A stretch of 6,987 bases of DNA, from assembly GCA_905234005.1 (NCBI GenBank), contig CAJOFW010000132.1:1-6987 (forward strand). The letters are read 5' to 3'. The notes beneath the pieces were generated by a model, which saw nothing but the letters and a program-made list of their open reading frames with translations, was not told where the DNA came from and searched no databases. Below are positions 1-6,987 of this stretch, in pieces. Made by a program: the position numbers and the translations under genes. Each line of letters opens with the position of its first letter. The stretch's first letter is position 1. The stretch comes from an uncultured Oscillospiraceae bacterium (GTDB lineage Bacteria; Bacillota; Clostridia; Oscillospirales; Oscillospiraceae).

Positions 1-3
1 CCC

Positions 4-21
4 GGCCCGTGCCGACGGGCC
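4..21. other. Short perfect inverted repeat at window edge
   Basis: A 7-base stem (4-10 with 15-21) encloses a 4-base loop. No T-run follows on the plus strand, and the minus-strand continuation lies outside the window. It could be part of the terminator of the minus-strand gene run ending at 87, or of a neighbouring unit cut off here. The pairing is directly visible; the role is unknown. Confidence 0.35.
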
Positions 22-51
22 TTCCGCTCCGGCTCACGCCGACGCCGTTCA

Positions 52-86
52 GGCAATACCGCACAATAGGGGTGTGCGGTGTTGCC
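52..86 (-). terminator. Candidate 3' hairpin after the HIT gene
   Basis: Positions 52-64 pair with 74-86 over 13 positions. One position is imperfect: A-C on the minus strand, a G-U wobble if read on the plus strand. The hairpin starts immediately after the TAA stop of the HIT gene, where a terminator or 3' stabilising hairpin for the mltG-alaS-HIT run would be expected. There is no T-tract on either side, so it is not a textbook intrinsic terminator. It could be Rho-dependent or simply an mRNA 3'-end structure. Confidence 0.4.
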
Positions 87-449
87 TTAAGCCATCCGGC
101 CCGCGAGCGACGTGCCGCCGATGATGTGGAAGTGCAGATGCGGCACAGTCTGCCCGCCGTCCGGGCCGATGTTCGATACGACGCGATAGCCGTTTTGCAG
201 TCCCTCCGCCGCCGCGATGCCCGGGATGACGGCGAGAATATGCGTCACAAGCGCCCCATCCTCCGGCGCGACCGCGTCGAGGGAGGGAATATGCTTCTTC
301 GGGACAACGAGCACGTGCACCGGCGCCTGCGGCGCAATGTCGCGAAACGCATAGCACAGCTCGTCCTCGTAGACCTTCGTTGAGGGGATATCCCCCTTGA
401 TGATGTTGCAGAACAGGCACTCGGAATCGTAGTTTATAACCTCAGACAT
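87..449 (-). CDS. hinT: HIT-family (HinT-like) nucleotide-binding hydrolase
   Basis: This is a 120-residue histidine triad protein of the HinT branch, a family of cytoplasmic purine nucleoside phosphoramidases and acyl-adenylate hydrolases. The HIT motif is near the C terminus: His104, His106 and His108 in VPHLHFHIIGG, with His106 expected to be the nucleophile from the family pattern. Cys11 and Cys14 (CLFC), with His53 and His104, fit the zinc site of Gram-positive members. The AFRDIAPQAPVHVLVVPKKH block (34-53) is typical. Length is normal for the family. The usual GGR near the C terminus is GGT here. The start at 449 is supported by GAGAGG (458-463) 8 bases upstream. It lies 63 bases after alaS with no terminator between, so it is probably the last gene of the mltG-alaS run. 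Known HinT proteins hydrolyse aminoacyl-adenylates made by tRNA synthetases, so the pairing with alaS is plausible, though a functional link is inference. Family assignment is firm; the substrate is not visible. Confidence 0.95.
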   Translation of the reverse strand: MSEVINYDSECLFCNIIKGDIPSTKVYEDELCYAFRDIAPQAPVHVLVVPKKHIPSLDAVAPEDGALVTHILAVIPGIAAAEGLQNGYRVVSNIGPDGGQTVPHLHFHIIGGTSLAGRMA

Positions 450-512
450 GGTTTTTGCCTCTCTTTATATATTGTGGTATCTGTTCAGACGCCCCCGTCG
501 CTTCGCCCCGCC

Positions 513-3176
<2,664 letters not shown>

Positions 3177-3186
3177 TTTGTTACCT

Positions 3187-3207
3187 CTTGTCTGTTGTCT
3201 TGTCTGT
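3187..3207. repeat. 9-base direct repeat in mltG-alaS gap
   Basis: CTTGTCTGT occurs at 3187-3195 and again at 3199-3207, a 12-base period, just upstream of the alaS ribosome-binding site. The AT-rich stretch beside it (about 3206-3215, TTTATATACA on the minus strand) could contain a weak promoter -10, but no matching -35 is evident. This may be a simple duplication without function. Confidence 0.4.
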
Positions 3208-3230
3208 ATATAAATCGGATTCTAAGCGGA

Positions 3231-5171
3231 TCAGGAGTTGGCGTTCTCGTTCTGGAAGTTCAGGAAGTCGTCGTAATCGCTGAAGAAGTGGGTCACGCCG
3301 TCGACGGCGTACCAGTACCAGTAGTTCGTGCTCTCCGGCTCGACGGCGGCCTGGATGGAGGCGAGGCCGGGGTTGCAGATCGGCCCGGGGGGCAGGCCCG
3401 TGTAAAGGTAGGTGTTGTACGGGCTGTCGATCTCGGTGTCCTCGATCGTGATGTCGAGCGTGCTCGTGCCGAGGATATAGTTGATCGTGCTGTCGAGCTG
3501 GAGCGGCATACCGGCGTTCAGGCGGTTGTAGATGATCGACGCCATGATCGCGCGCTCCTCGTCGGAGCCGGCCTCCTTCTCGATGAGGGAGGCGACGGTC
3601 AGAAGCTCGTGTACCGTCAGGCCGCGTTCCTCCGCCTCGGAGACGAGCTGCTTTGTGAGCTTGCTGTTCAGATTCCGCAAAAAGCGGTTGATCGCGACGG
3701 AGGCGGACTCGTTCTGGTAGAACTCATACGTGTCCGGGAAGAGGTAGCCCTCGAGCCGGGAGGCGTCGCCAAGCTCCAGCTCCTCGAGGAAGTCGTAGGT
3801 GAAGTCGTAATTGGCCGCCGTCTCGTAGAGGTCGGACTTCTTGCAGATCGAGTTTGCCTCGAGCGAGTCGAATATCTGCTCGAGCGAATAGCCCTCGGGG
3901 AACATGATCGTCGTGGCCTCCTGGCTGCCGGAGCCGAACTGCAGCGCCGTGACGATGGCGCGGTAATCCAGCTCGGTCGTCACGTCGTAGGTGCCGGGGT
4001 CGATCTTCGTCTCGGCGTGGGAGAACTGGGAGTAGAGCTTGAACAGCCACTTGTATTCGATGACGCCGCTCGATTTGAGCGCTTCGGCCACCTGGTCGAT
4101 GTCGACCTTGATCTCCACGTCCTCGTCGTCGATCGTGACAGTGGCGGGCTGGTCGTCGGTCGGCTCATACGTCTCGATCGTGACGATGGCGCTCTTCGAC
4201 TCCTTGTTCAGGGCGAGCACGTCCGACGCGAGCATCCATAAAAAGCACGCGAGCACGATGCTGGCGCTGATGACAAACAGCGCGTAGAGGATGCCGCCGA
4301 ATACGCCCACGCGGCCGTAACGCCGGAAGCGGATGGGCATATAGTCCCGCACCTCGGGCAGATCCTCGTCGTCCGTGTAGTCGAACTCGTCAAGCTCGGA
4401 GTCGTAGACGAGCATCTGATCCGGGCGCAGATCGCGGCCGATCGTGACCGGGTCGGGGCGGCGGGGGATGTCCGGGGGTACGCGCCGGGAGCCGCGTTTT
4501 TTCCGCGACCAGACCGGGGCCTCCGCCTTCCTCCCGGCGGCCGCTCCGGCGCCCGGAACGACCGCGCTTCCGGCAGCTGCGGCATTTCCGGCGGCCGCGG
4601 CGGGTGTTTTGTCCGCCTTATCCGAATTCCGGCCGAACGCGCGGCTCTCTTCGGCCGCCGCCTCACGCCCGGGCGACGTCTCCTTCGCCGTCGGCGTCTT
4701 GCTCGCCGCCGTGGAGGACGCGGCCTGCCGCGCCCTTCTCCCCGCCGGGGCCTTGCGCTCCGCCGGGGGCTGCGGCGTCTTTTTCCCCGCCGCCGGGACG
4801 GACGCGGCCTGCCGGGTCTTTCTCTCCGCCGGAGCGGCCTTCGCACCCGGCGCGTCGGACGCCTGATTTCGCTTTGAGGCGGCGGGCCGGGCGGGCTTTG
4901 GGGACGCGGGAGCGGTCTTCGGCTCCTCGCGGCGGAACGCCTCGATGAGGTCGTCCACCTCGCTGTTGAGCGACCGGACGCCGCCGACAGCGTCGTCTCT
5001 GCCGGCATCCCTGCCGCCGCCCGTTCCGACGGGGGCGTCAAGGTAGCCGTCGTCGAACCGGAACGCCCGTTCCTCCTCCGTCAGGTCGTCGCGCTCCGCG
5101 CCCGGAAAATCGAACGCGTCGTCGTCAAGCCCGCGCAGGTCAAATTCGTCTCTGGGGTTATTTTCCGCCAT
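3231..5171 (-). CDS. mltG: Endolytic transglycosylase MltG with long cytoplasmic N-terminal tail
   Basis: MltG cleaves nascent glycan strands in peptidoglycan and sets their length; it is anchored in the membrane with the enzyme outside. The chosen start gives 646 residues, against roughly 340-390 for ordinary members. Residues 1-287 are a low-complexity cytoplasmic region: acidic at first (1-45), then a predicted amphipathic helix (SLNSEVDDLIEAFRREE, 67-83), then an Ala/Pro/Lys/Arg stretch, then a mixed charged part. One membrane segment is at about 288-315. A LysM-like subdomain follows (about 344-411), then the YceG catalytic fold (about 421-631) with EGYLFPDTYEF (474-484), catalytic Glu531 in ASLIEKEAG, QLDSTINYIL (558-567) and YNTYLYTGLPPGPICNPG (585-602). 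An in-frame GTG at 5228 is rejected because AAAGGAG (5179-5185) sits 7 bases before the ATG at 5171. It is first of a probable mltG-alaS-HIT run. Confidence 0.95.
   Translation of the reverse strand: MAENNPRDEFDLRGLDDDAFDFPGAERDDLTEEERAFRFDDGYLDAPVGTGGGRDAGRDDAVGGVRSLNSEVDDLIEAFRREEPKTAPASPKPARPAASKRNQASDAPGAKAAPAERKTRQAASVPAAGKKTPQPPAERKAPAGRRARQAASSTAASKTPTAKETSPGREAAAEESRAFGRNSDKADKTPAAAAGNAAAAGSAVVPGAGAAAGRKAEAPVWSRKKRGSRRVPPDIPRRPDPVTIGRDLRPDQMLVYDSELDEFDYTDDEDLPEVRDYMPIRFRRYGRVGVFGGILYALFVISASIVLACFLWMLASDVLALNKESKSAIVTIETYEPTDDQPATVTIDDEDVEIKVDIDQVAEALKSSGVIEYKWLFKLYSQFSHAETKIDPGTYDVTTELDYRAIVTALQFGSGSQEATTIMFPEGYSLEQIFDSLEANSICKKSDLYETAANYDFTYDFLEELELGDASRLEGYLFPDTYEFYQNESASVAINRFLRNLNSKLTKQLVSEAEERGLTVHELLTVASLIEKEAGSDEERAIMASIIYNRLNAGMPLQLDSTINYILGTSTLDITIEDTEIDSPYNTYLYTGLPPGPICNPGLASIQAAVEPESTNYWYWYAVDGVTHFFSDYDDFLNFQNENANS
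4716..4814. repeat. Degenerate 84-base repeat in mltG tail region
   Basis: The 15-base string GGACGCGGCCTGCCG occurs at 4716-4730 and 4800-4814, 84 bases (28 codons) apart. On the minus strand both encode the RQAAS motif (MltG residues 120-124 and 148-152), followed by Ala/Lys/Pro-rich sequence ending in KKTP or SKTP. The rest of each unit has diverged. It looks like an old in-frame tandem duplication inside the disordered part of MltG. Low complexity alone could explain part of the similarity, but not a 15-base identity so easily. Confidence 0.5.
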
Positions 5172-5178
5172 GGAAACA

Positions 5179-5185
5179 CTCCTTT
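5179..5185 (-). promoter_or_regulatory. Ribosome-binding site deciding the mltG start
   Basis: AAAGGAG on the minus strand lies 7 bases before the ATG at 5171. It would fall inside the coding region if the in-frame GTG at 5228 were used, so it argues for the shorter protein. Confidence 0.85.
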
Positions 5186-5226
5186 GATATTGTAAAGCCC
5201 CTCGGGGCGATTGCGTCGGATTTCGC

Positions 5227-5253
5227 ACCGCCGCCGGCTGTCCGTCATAGTAT
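5227..5253 (+). promoter_or_regulatory. Candidate promoter for the Gly/Cys peptide (sigma-K-like spacing)
   Basis: CATAGTAT (5246-5253) is an AT-rich island in GC-rich DNA, about 90 bases upstream of the small plus-strand gene. An AC pair at 5227-5228 lies 17 bases before it. This resembles the Bacillus subtilis sigma-K pattern (AC, about 17 bases, CATAnnnTA) with the last position mismatched. A sigma-A reading (TTCGCA, 18 bases, CATAGT) matches only 4 of 6 positions in each box. The element is nearly palindromic, so it could equally serve mltG on the other strand. Short motifs like this arise by chance. Confidence 0.22.
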
Positions 5254-5327
5254 GGGTCGGATGAATCGCGCCGCGGCGTCCGCCGCGCCGGCCGCGGTCA
5301 CGAACGATTCTACCACCGGGCGCGGAG

Positions 5328-5333
5328 AAAGGA
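5328..5333 (+). promoter_or_regulatory. Ribosome-binding site of the Gly/Cys peptide gene
   Basis: AAAGGA lies 8 bases before the ATG at 5342. The frame stays open upstream to an ATG at 5252, but that start has no such site and would add an Ala-rich segment in front of the compact peptide. The ATG at 5342 is therefore the likely start. Confidence 0.8.
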
Positions 5334-5341
5334 ATCCAATC

Positions 5342-5506
5342 ATGTTCTGCAACAACGGCAACTCGGGCAGCCTCTGGCTCATCATCATTATCATCCTTCT
5401 GTTCTCGTGCGGCGGCTTCGGCGGCTGCGGCAACGGCTGCGGCTGCGGCAACGGCTGCGGCTGCGGCTGCGACAACGACAACAACGGCTGCGGCTGCGGC
5501 TGCTGA
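5342..5506 (+). CDS. Small Gly/Cys-repeat membrane peptide, function unknown
   Basis: A 54-residue protein in three parts: a short polar head (MFCNNGNSGS), a short hydrophobic segment (residues 11-21, LWLIIIIILLF), and a tail made almost wholly of Gly, Cys, Asn and Asp. It has 11 cysteines (3, 23, 29, 33, 35, 39, 41, 43, 50, 52, 54) and ends in GCGCGC. Every Gly codon is GGC and every Cys codon TGC. It has its own ribosome-binding site, sits alone on the plus strand between mltG and the TagA-like gene, and is closed by a strong terminator, which supports a real expressed gene. I recall similar clostridial peptides being named 'chorion class high-cysteine HCB protein 13', a label based on composition rather than function. 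A membrane-tethered metal-binding, redox-active or spore-layer peptide are all possible; nothing here decides. No leader-peptidase site or modification enzyme is visible nearby. Confidence 0.82.
   Translation: MFCNNGNSGSLWLIIIIILLFSCGGFGGCGNGCGCGNGCGCGCDNDNNGCGCGC
5423..5503 (+). repeat. GGCTGC repeat tract encoding (Gly-Cys)n
   Basis: The hexamer GGCTGC recurs in runs of one to three, separated by GGCAAC or by a GACAACGACAACAAC block, up to the stop codon. The units are identical at the DNA level, not only in the protein, which suggests growth by replication slippage or unequal exchange. Confidence 0.85.
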
Positions 5507-5512
5507 GCCTCC

Positions 5513-5534
5513 GCCGTCACGCTGACGTGACGGC
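5513..5534. other. Perfect 9-bp inverted repeat after the Gly/Cys gene
   Basis: Positions 5513-5521 pair perfectly with 5526-5534 around a CTGA loop, 6 bases after the stop codon at 5504-5506. There is no T-run on either strand. It may protect the 3' end of the short mRNA, assist the terminator just downstream, or slow read-through from the convergent gene. Confidence 0.6.
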
Positions 5535-5542
5535 ATCCGGCG

Positions 5543-5569
5543 CGGGGCCTGTTTACAGGCCCCGTTTTT
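5543..5569 (+). terminator. Intrinsic terminator of the Gly/Cys peptide gene
   Basis: A GC-rich stem (CGGGGCCTG at 5543-5551 with CAGGCCCCG at 5556-5564, loop TTTA) is followed by TTTTT (5565-5569) on the plus strand. On the minus strand the same bases form the last codons and TAA stop of the TagA-like gene (stop at 5555-5553, in the loop), and no T-tract follows in that direction. The terminator therefore serves the plus strand. Confidence 0.9.
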
Positions 5570-6272
5570 CCTTCCGGGCCTGACGCAGCACCGCGAGCAC
5601 GAACGCGGGCAGACGGAGCTGCCGCCGGAGGCGGCGCGGCTCGCGCAGCAGGCGGTAGAGCCACTCGAGGCCGTGCGAGCGCCACCACAGCGGCGCGCGC
5701 TTCGCGGTTCCGGCGAGGATGTCGACCGAGCCGCCCAGCCCGGCCATGAGGCCGACGGGCAGATCGGTGTGCGCCGCCATCCACAGCTCCTGCCTCGGCG
5801 CGCCGAGACAGACCATGACGAGGGCGGGCCGTGTCCGGCGGATCGCCGCGAGCACGTCCGCCTCGTTGTCGCCGTAGCCGTCGAACGCGCCGCACACCGC
5901 GGCGTTCGGATACCGCGCCGCGATGGTCTCCGCCGCCCGTTCGGCGACGCCGGGCCGTCCGCCGTAGATAAGGACGCCGCCCCGCAGCCGTCCGAGAAGC
6001 GAGAGCAGAAAATCGTACCCCGCGACACGCTCCGGCACGGGCCGTAAAAGCCTTTTCGCCGCCCACACGATACCCGCGCCGTCCGGCAGGACGAGAGAGG
6101 CGTTGTTCACCGCCTCCAGCAGCGTCGGGTCGTTTCGGGCGAGCATGACGATCTCGGGGTTCGGCGTGCAGACGTACGCGCCGCTTCGCGTCTGCGCGAG
6201 CGAGAGCGCACGCGTCACCGCGCCGTCCATCGTGACGGCGTCGAACCGCACGCCGAGAAGCTCGCGCTTCAT
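5553..6272 (-). CDS. WecG/TagA/CpsF-family glycosyltransferase
   Basis: A 239-residue GT26-family enzyme. Characterised relatives add N-acetylmannosamine (TagA, wall teichoic acid linkage unit) or ManNAc uronic acid (WecG) to a polyprenyl-linked sugar at the inner membrane face. Visible motifs: TPNPE (36-40); PDGAGIV (63-69) with Asp64 aligning to the catalytic Asp of TagA; LGAPRQELW (156-164); GLGGSVDILAG (178-188); and KRAPLWW plus GLEWLYRLLREP (191-212). The tail after about 195 is rich in Arg and hydrophobic residues, matching the C-terminal appendage that tethers TagA to the membrane. Length is normal for the family. Its ATG overlaps the TGA of the Sir2 gene (ATGA), with GAGGTG (6284-6289) 11 bases upstream, so translation is probably coupled. 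No other glycan genes are in view, so the acceptor and sugar cannot be named. It could act in teichoic acid, capsule or exopolysaccharide synthesis. Confidence 0.94.
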   Translation of the reverse strand: MKRELLGVRFDAVTMDGAVTRALSLAQTRSGAYVCTPNPEIVMLARNDPTLLEAVNNASLVLPDGAGIVWAAKRLLRPVPERVAGYDFLLSLLGRLRGGVLIYGGRPGVAERAAETIAARYPNAAVCGAFDGYGDNEADVLAAIRRTRPALVMVCLGAPRQELWMAAHTDLPVGLMAGLGGSVDILAGTAKRAPLWWRSHGLEWLYRLLREPRRLRRQLRLPAFVLAVLRQARKEKRGL

Positions 6273-6985
6273 ACCTGCGCGAACACCTCGCCGATGTTGC
6301 CGCGAACGATGAGGTCGGCCTCCCCGTCACGCGGCGTGGCCCCCCGGTTCACGAGGACGAGCCTGTGGCCGCGGTAGTAGTTGATCAGCGCCGCCGCGGG
6401 GTAGACCGCGAGGCTTGTGCCGCCGATGATGAGCATATCGGCGTTCGCGATATACCGGACGCTGCGGTCAAGGACGTCCTCATCGAGCGATTCCTCGTAC
6501 AGCACCACGTCCGGCCGCACGACGCCGCCGCACGTACACCGGGGCACGCCCTCGCAGTCGTTGATAAAGGACGGCGGGTAGGGCTTGCGGCATTTCGCGC
6601 AGTAGCAGCGGTGGGTCGAGCCGTGCAGCTCGAGCACCTCGCGGCTGCCCGCCGCCTGGTGCAGGCCGTCGATGTTCTGGGTCAGGATGGCCTTCAGCTT
6701 CCCCTCCCGCTCCAGCTCCGCGAGACGCAGATGCGCCCGGTTCGGCTTCACGTCCCGGACGACGAGCTTCTCGTGGTAGAAGCGGTAGAATTCCGCCGGA
6801 TCCCGCTCGAAAAAGGAGTGGGACAGGATCGTCTCGGGCGGGTAGGCCCATTTCTGGTTGTACAGGCCGTCCACGCTCCGGAAGTCGGGTATGCCGCTCT
6901 CCGTGGATACGCCCGCGCCGCCGAAGAAGACGATGTTGTCGCTCTCCTCGATCCAGCGCCGCAGTGTGCCGATCGCCTCGTCCAT
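6269..6985 (-). CDS. Sir2-family NAD-dependent protein deacylase
   Basis: A 238-residue sirtuin removing acyl groups from lysine with consumption of NAD and release of nicotinamide and O-acyl-ADP-ribose. The Rossmann-type NAD site GAGVSTESGIPDFR is at 23-36, TQNIDGLH at 102-109, catalytic His121 in ELHG, zinc cysteines Cys129/Cys132 and Cys150/Cys152, RPDVVLYEE at 157-165 and GTSLAVYPAA at 189-198. All key residues are present. The Tyr-x2-Arg pair that marks SIRT5-type desuccinylases is not apparent at the expected place (around 70-80), so a deacetylase-type specificity is more likely. The ATG at 6985 lies two bases from the window edge; length and the usual sirtuin N terminus fit, but the ribosome-binding site is out of view. 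The stop overlaps the glycosyltransferase start by 4 bases. Often annotated cobB or srtN; I give no symbol because paralogues are common. Confidence 0.95.
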   Translation of the reverse strand: MDEAIGTLRRWIEESDNIVFFGGAGVSTESGIPDFRSVDGLYNQKWAYPPETILSHSFFERDPAEFYRFYHEKLVVRDVKPNRAHLRLAELEREGKLKAILTQNIDGLHQAAGSREVLELHGSTHRCYCAKCRKPYPPSFINDCEGVPRCTCGGVVRPDVVLYEESLDEDVLDRSVRYIANADMLIIGGTSLAVYPAAALINYYRGHRLVLVNRGATPRDGEADLIVRGNIGEVFAQV

Positions 6986-6987
6986 AC

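Noticed and set aside
3177..3230. T-box riboswitch ahead of alaS, common in Bacillota.
   Set aside because: Only 54 bases separate the genes, far too short for a T-box leader, and no terminator/antiterminator hairpins are present.
5197..5208. GCCCC-TC-GGGGC palindrome in the mltG leader as a terminator or operator.
   Set aside because: The loop is too short for the full stem, there is no T-tract, and such a 12-base palindrome is easily produced by GC-rich sequence.
5172..5228. N-terminal extension of MltG from an in-frame GTG at 5228.
   Set aside because: The extension would contain the AAAGGAG ribosome-binding site of the ATG at 5171 and has no comparable site of its own.
5272..5287. CGCGGCG/CGCCGCG hairpin in the leader of the Gly/Cys gene as a regulatory element.
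   Set aside because: It lies in a run of C and G where many overlapping pairings exist, and no particular structure stands out.
5252..5341. Longer start for the Gly/Cys peptide at ATG 5252 or 5261.
   Set aside because: The ATG at 5342 has AAAGGA 8 bases upstream. The upstream extension is an Ala/Arg-rich sequence from a GC-rich intergenic region, and it overlaps the candidate promoter element.
5423..5503. GGCTGC repeat as a CRISPR array or mobile-element repeat.
   Set aside because: The repeats are six-base coding units without unique spacers, they lie inside an open frame, and no cas gene or terminal inverted repeats are nearby.
5342..5506. Gly/Cys peptide as a ribosomal peptide precursor (RiPP).
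   Set aside because: No leader/core boundary, modification enzyme, peptidase or exporter is present in the window, and the hydrophobic segment near the N terminus fits a membrane anchor better. It cannot be fully excluded if the enzymes are elsewhere.

Overview
The window reads as a chromosomal, housekeeping-type segment from a GC-rich member of the Bacillota, most likely a gut-type clostridium (Oscillospirales or a relative). The lineage call is an inference. It rests on strong AGGAG-type ribosome-binding sites, a clostridial-style AlaS with an extra cysteine cluster, a TagA-type glycosyltransferase, and a small Gly/Cys-rich membrane peptide of a kind I associate with this group. GC is high throughout (above 60% by eye, not calculated). 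I see no transposase, integrase, tRNA, rRNA or CRISPR array.

Layout from left to right. Positions 1-86 hold two inverted repeats downstream of a minus-strand gene run. That run, read from right to left, is mltG (5171-3231, septum-type endolytic transglycosylase with a very long cytoplasmic tail), alaS (3176-513, alanyl-tRNA synthetase) and a HIT-family nucleotide-binding protein (449-87). The gaps are 54 and 63 bases with no terminator between them, so the three are probably co-transcribed. A 170-base divergent intergenic region (5172-5341) separates mltG from the only plus-strand gene, a 54-residue peptide at 5342-5506 with a short hydrophobic segment and a Gly-Cys repeat tail. This gene ends in two back-to-back hairpins, the second with a T-tract. 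Its terminator is embedded in the 3' end of the convergent minus-strand gene at 6272-5553, a WecG/TagA/CpsF-family glycosyltransferase. That gene overlaps by 4 bases the end of a Sir2-family NAD-dependent deacylase gene (6985-6269), which reaches almost to the window edge.

Functionally, two minus-strand genes touch the cell envelope (MltG on peptidoglycan, the TagA-like enzyme on a lipid-linked glycan). The others serve translation (AlaS), nucleotide hydrolysis (HIT) and NAD-dependent deacylation (Sir2). Nothing shows that they form one pathway. The most unusual object is the Gly/Cys repeat peptide with its compact transcription unit. The second is the roughly 285-residue low-complexity N-terminal extension of MltG. 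I do not see a multi-gene novel system in this window.
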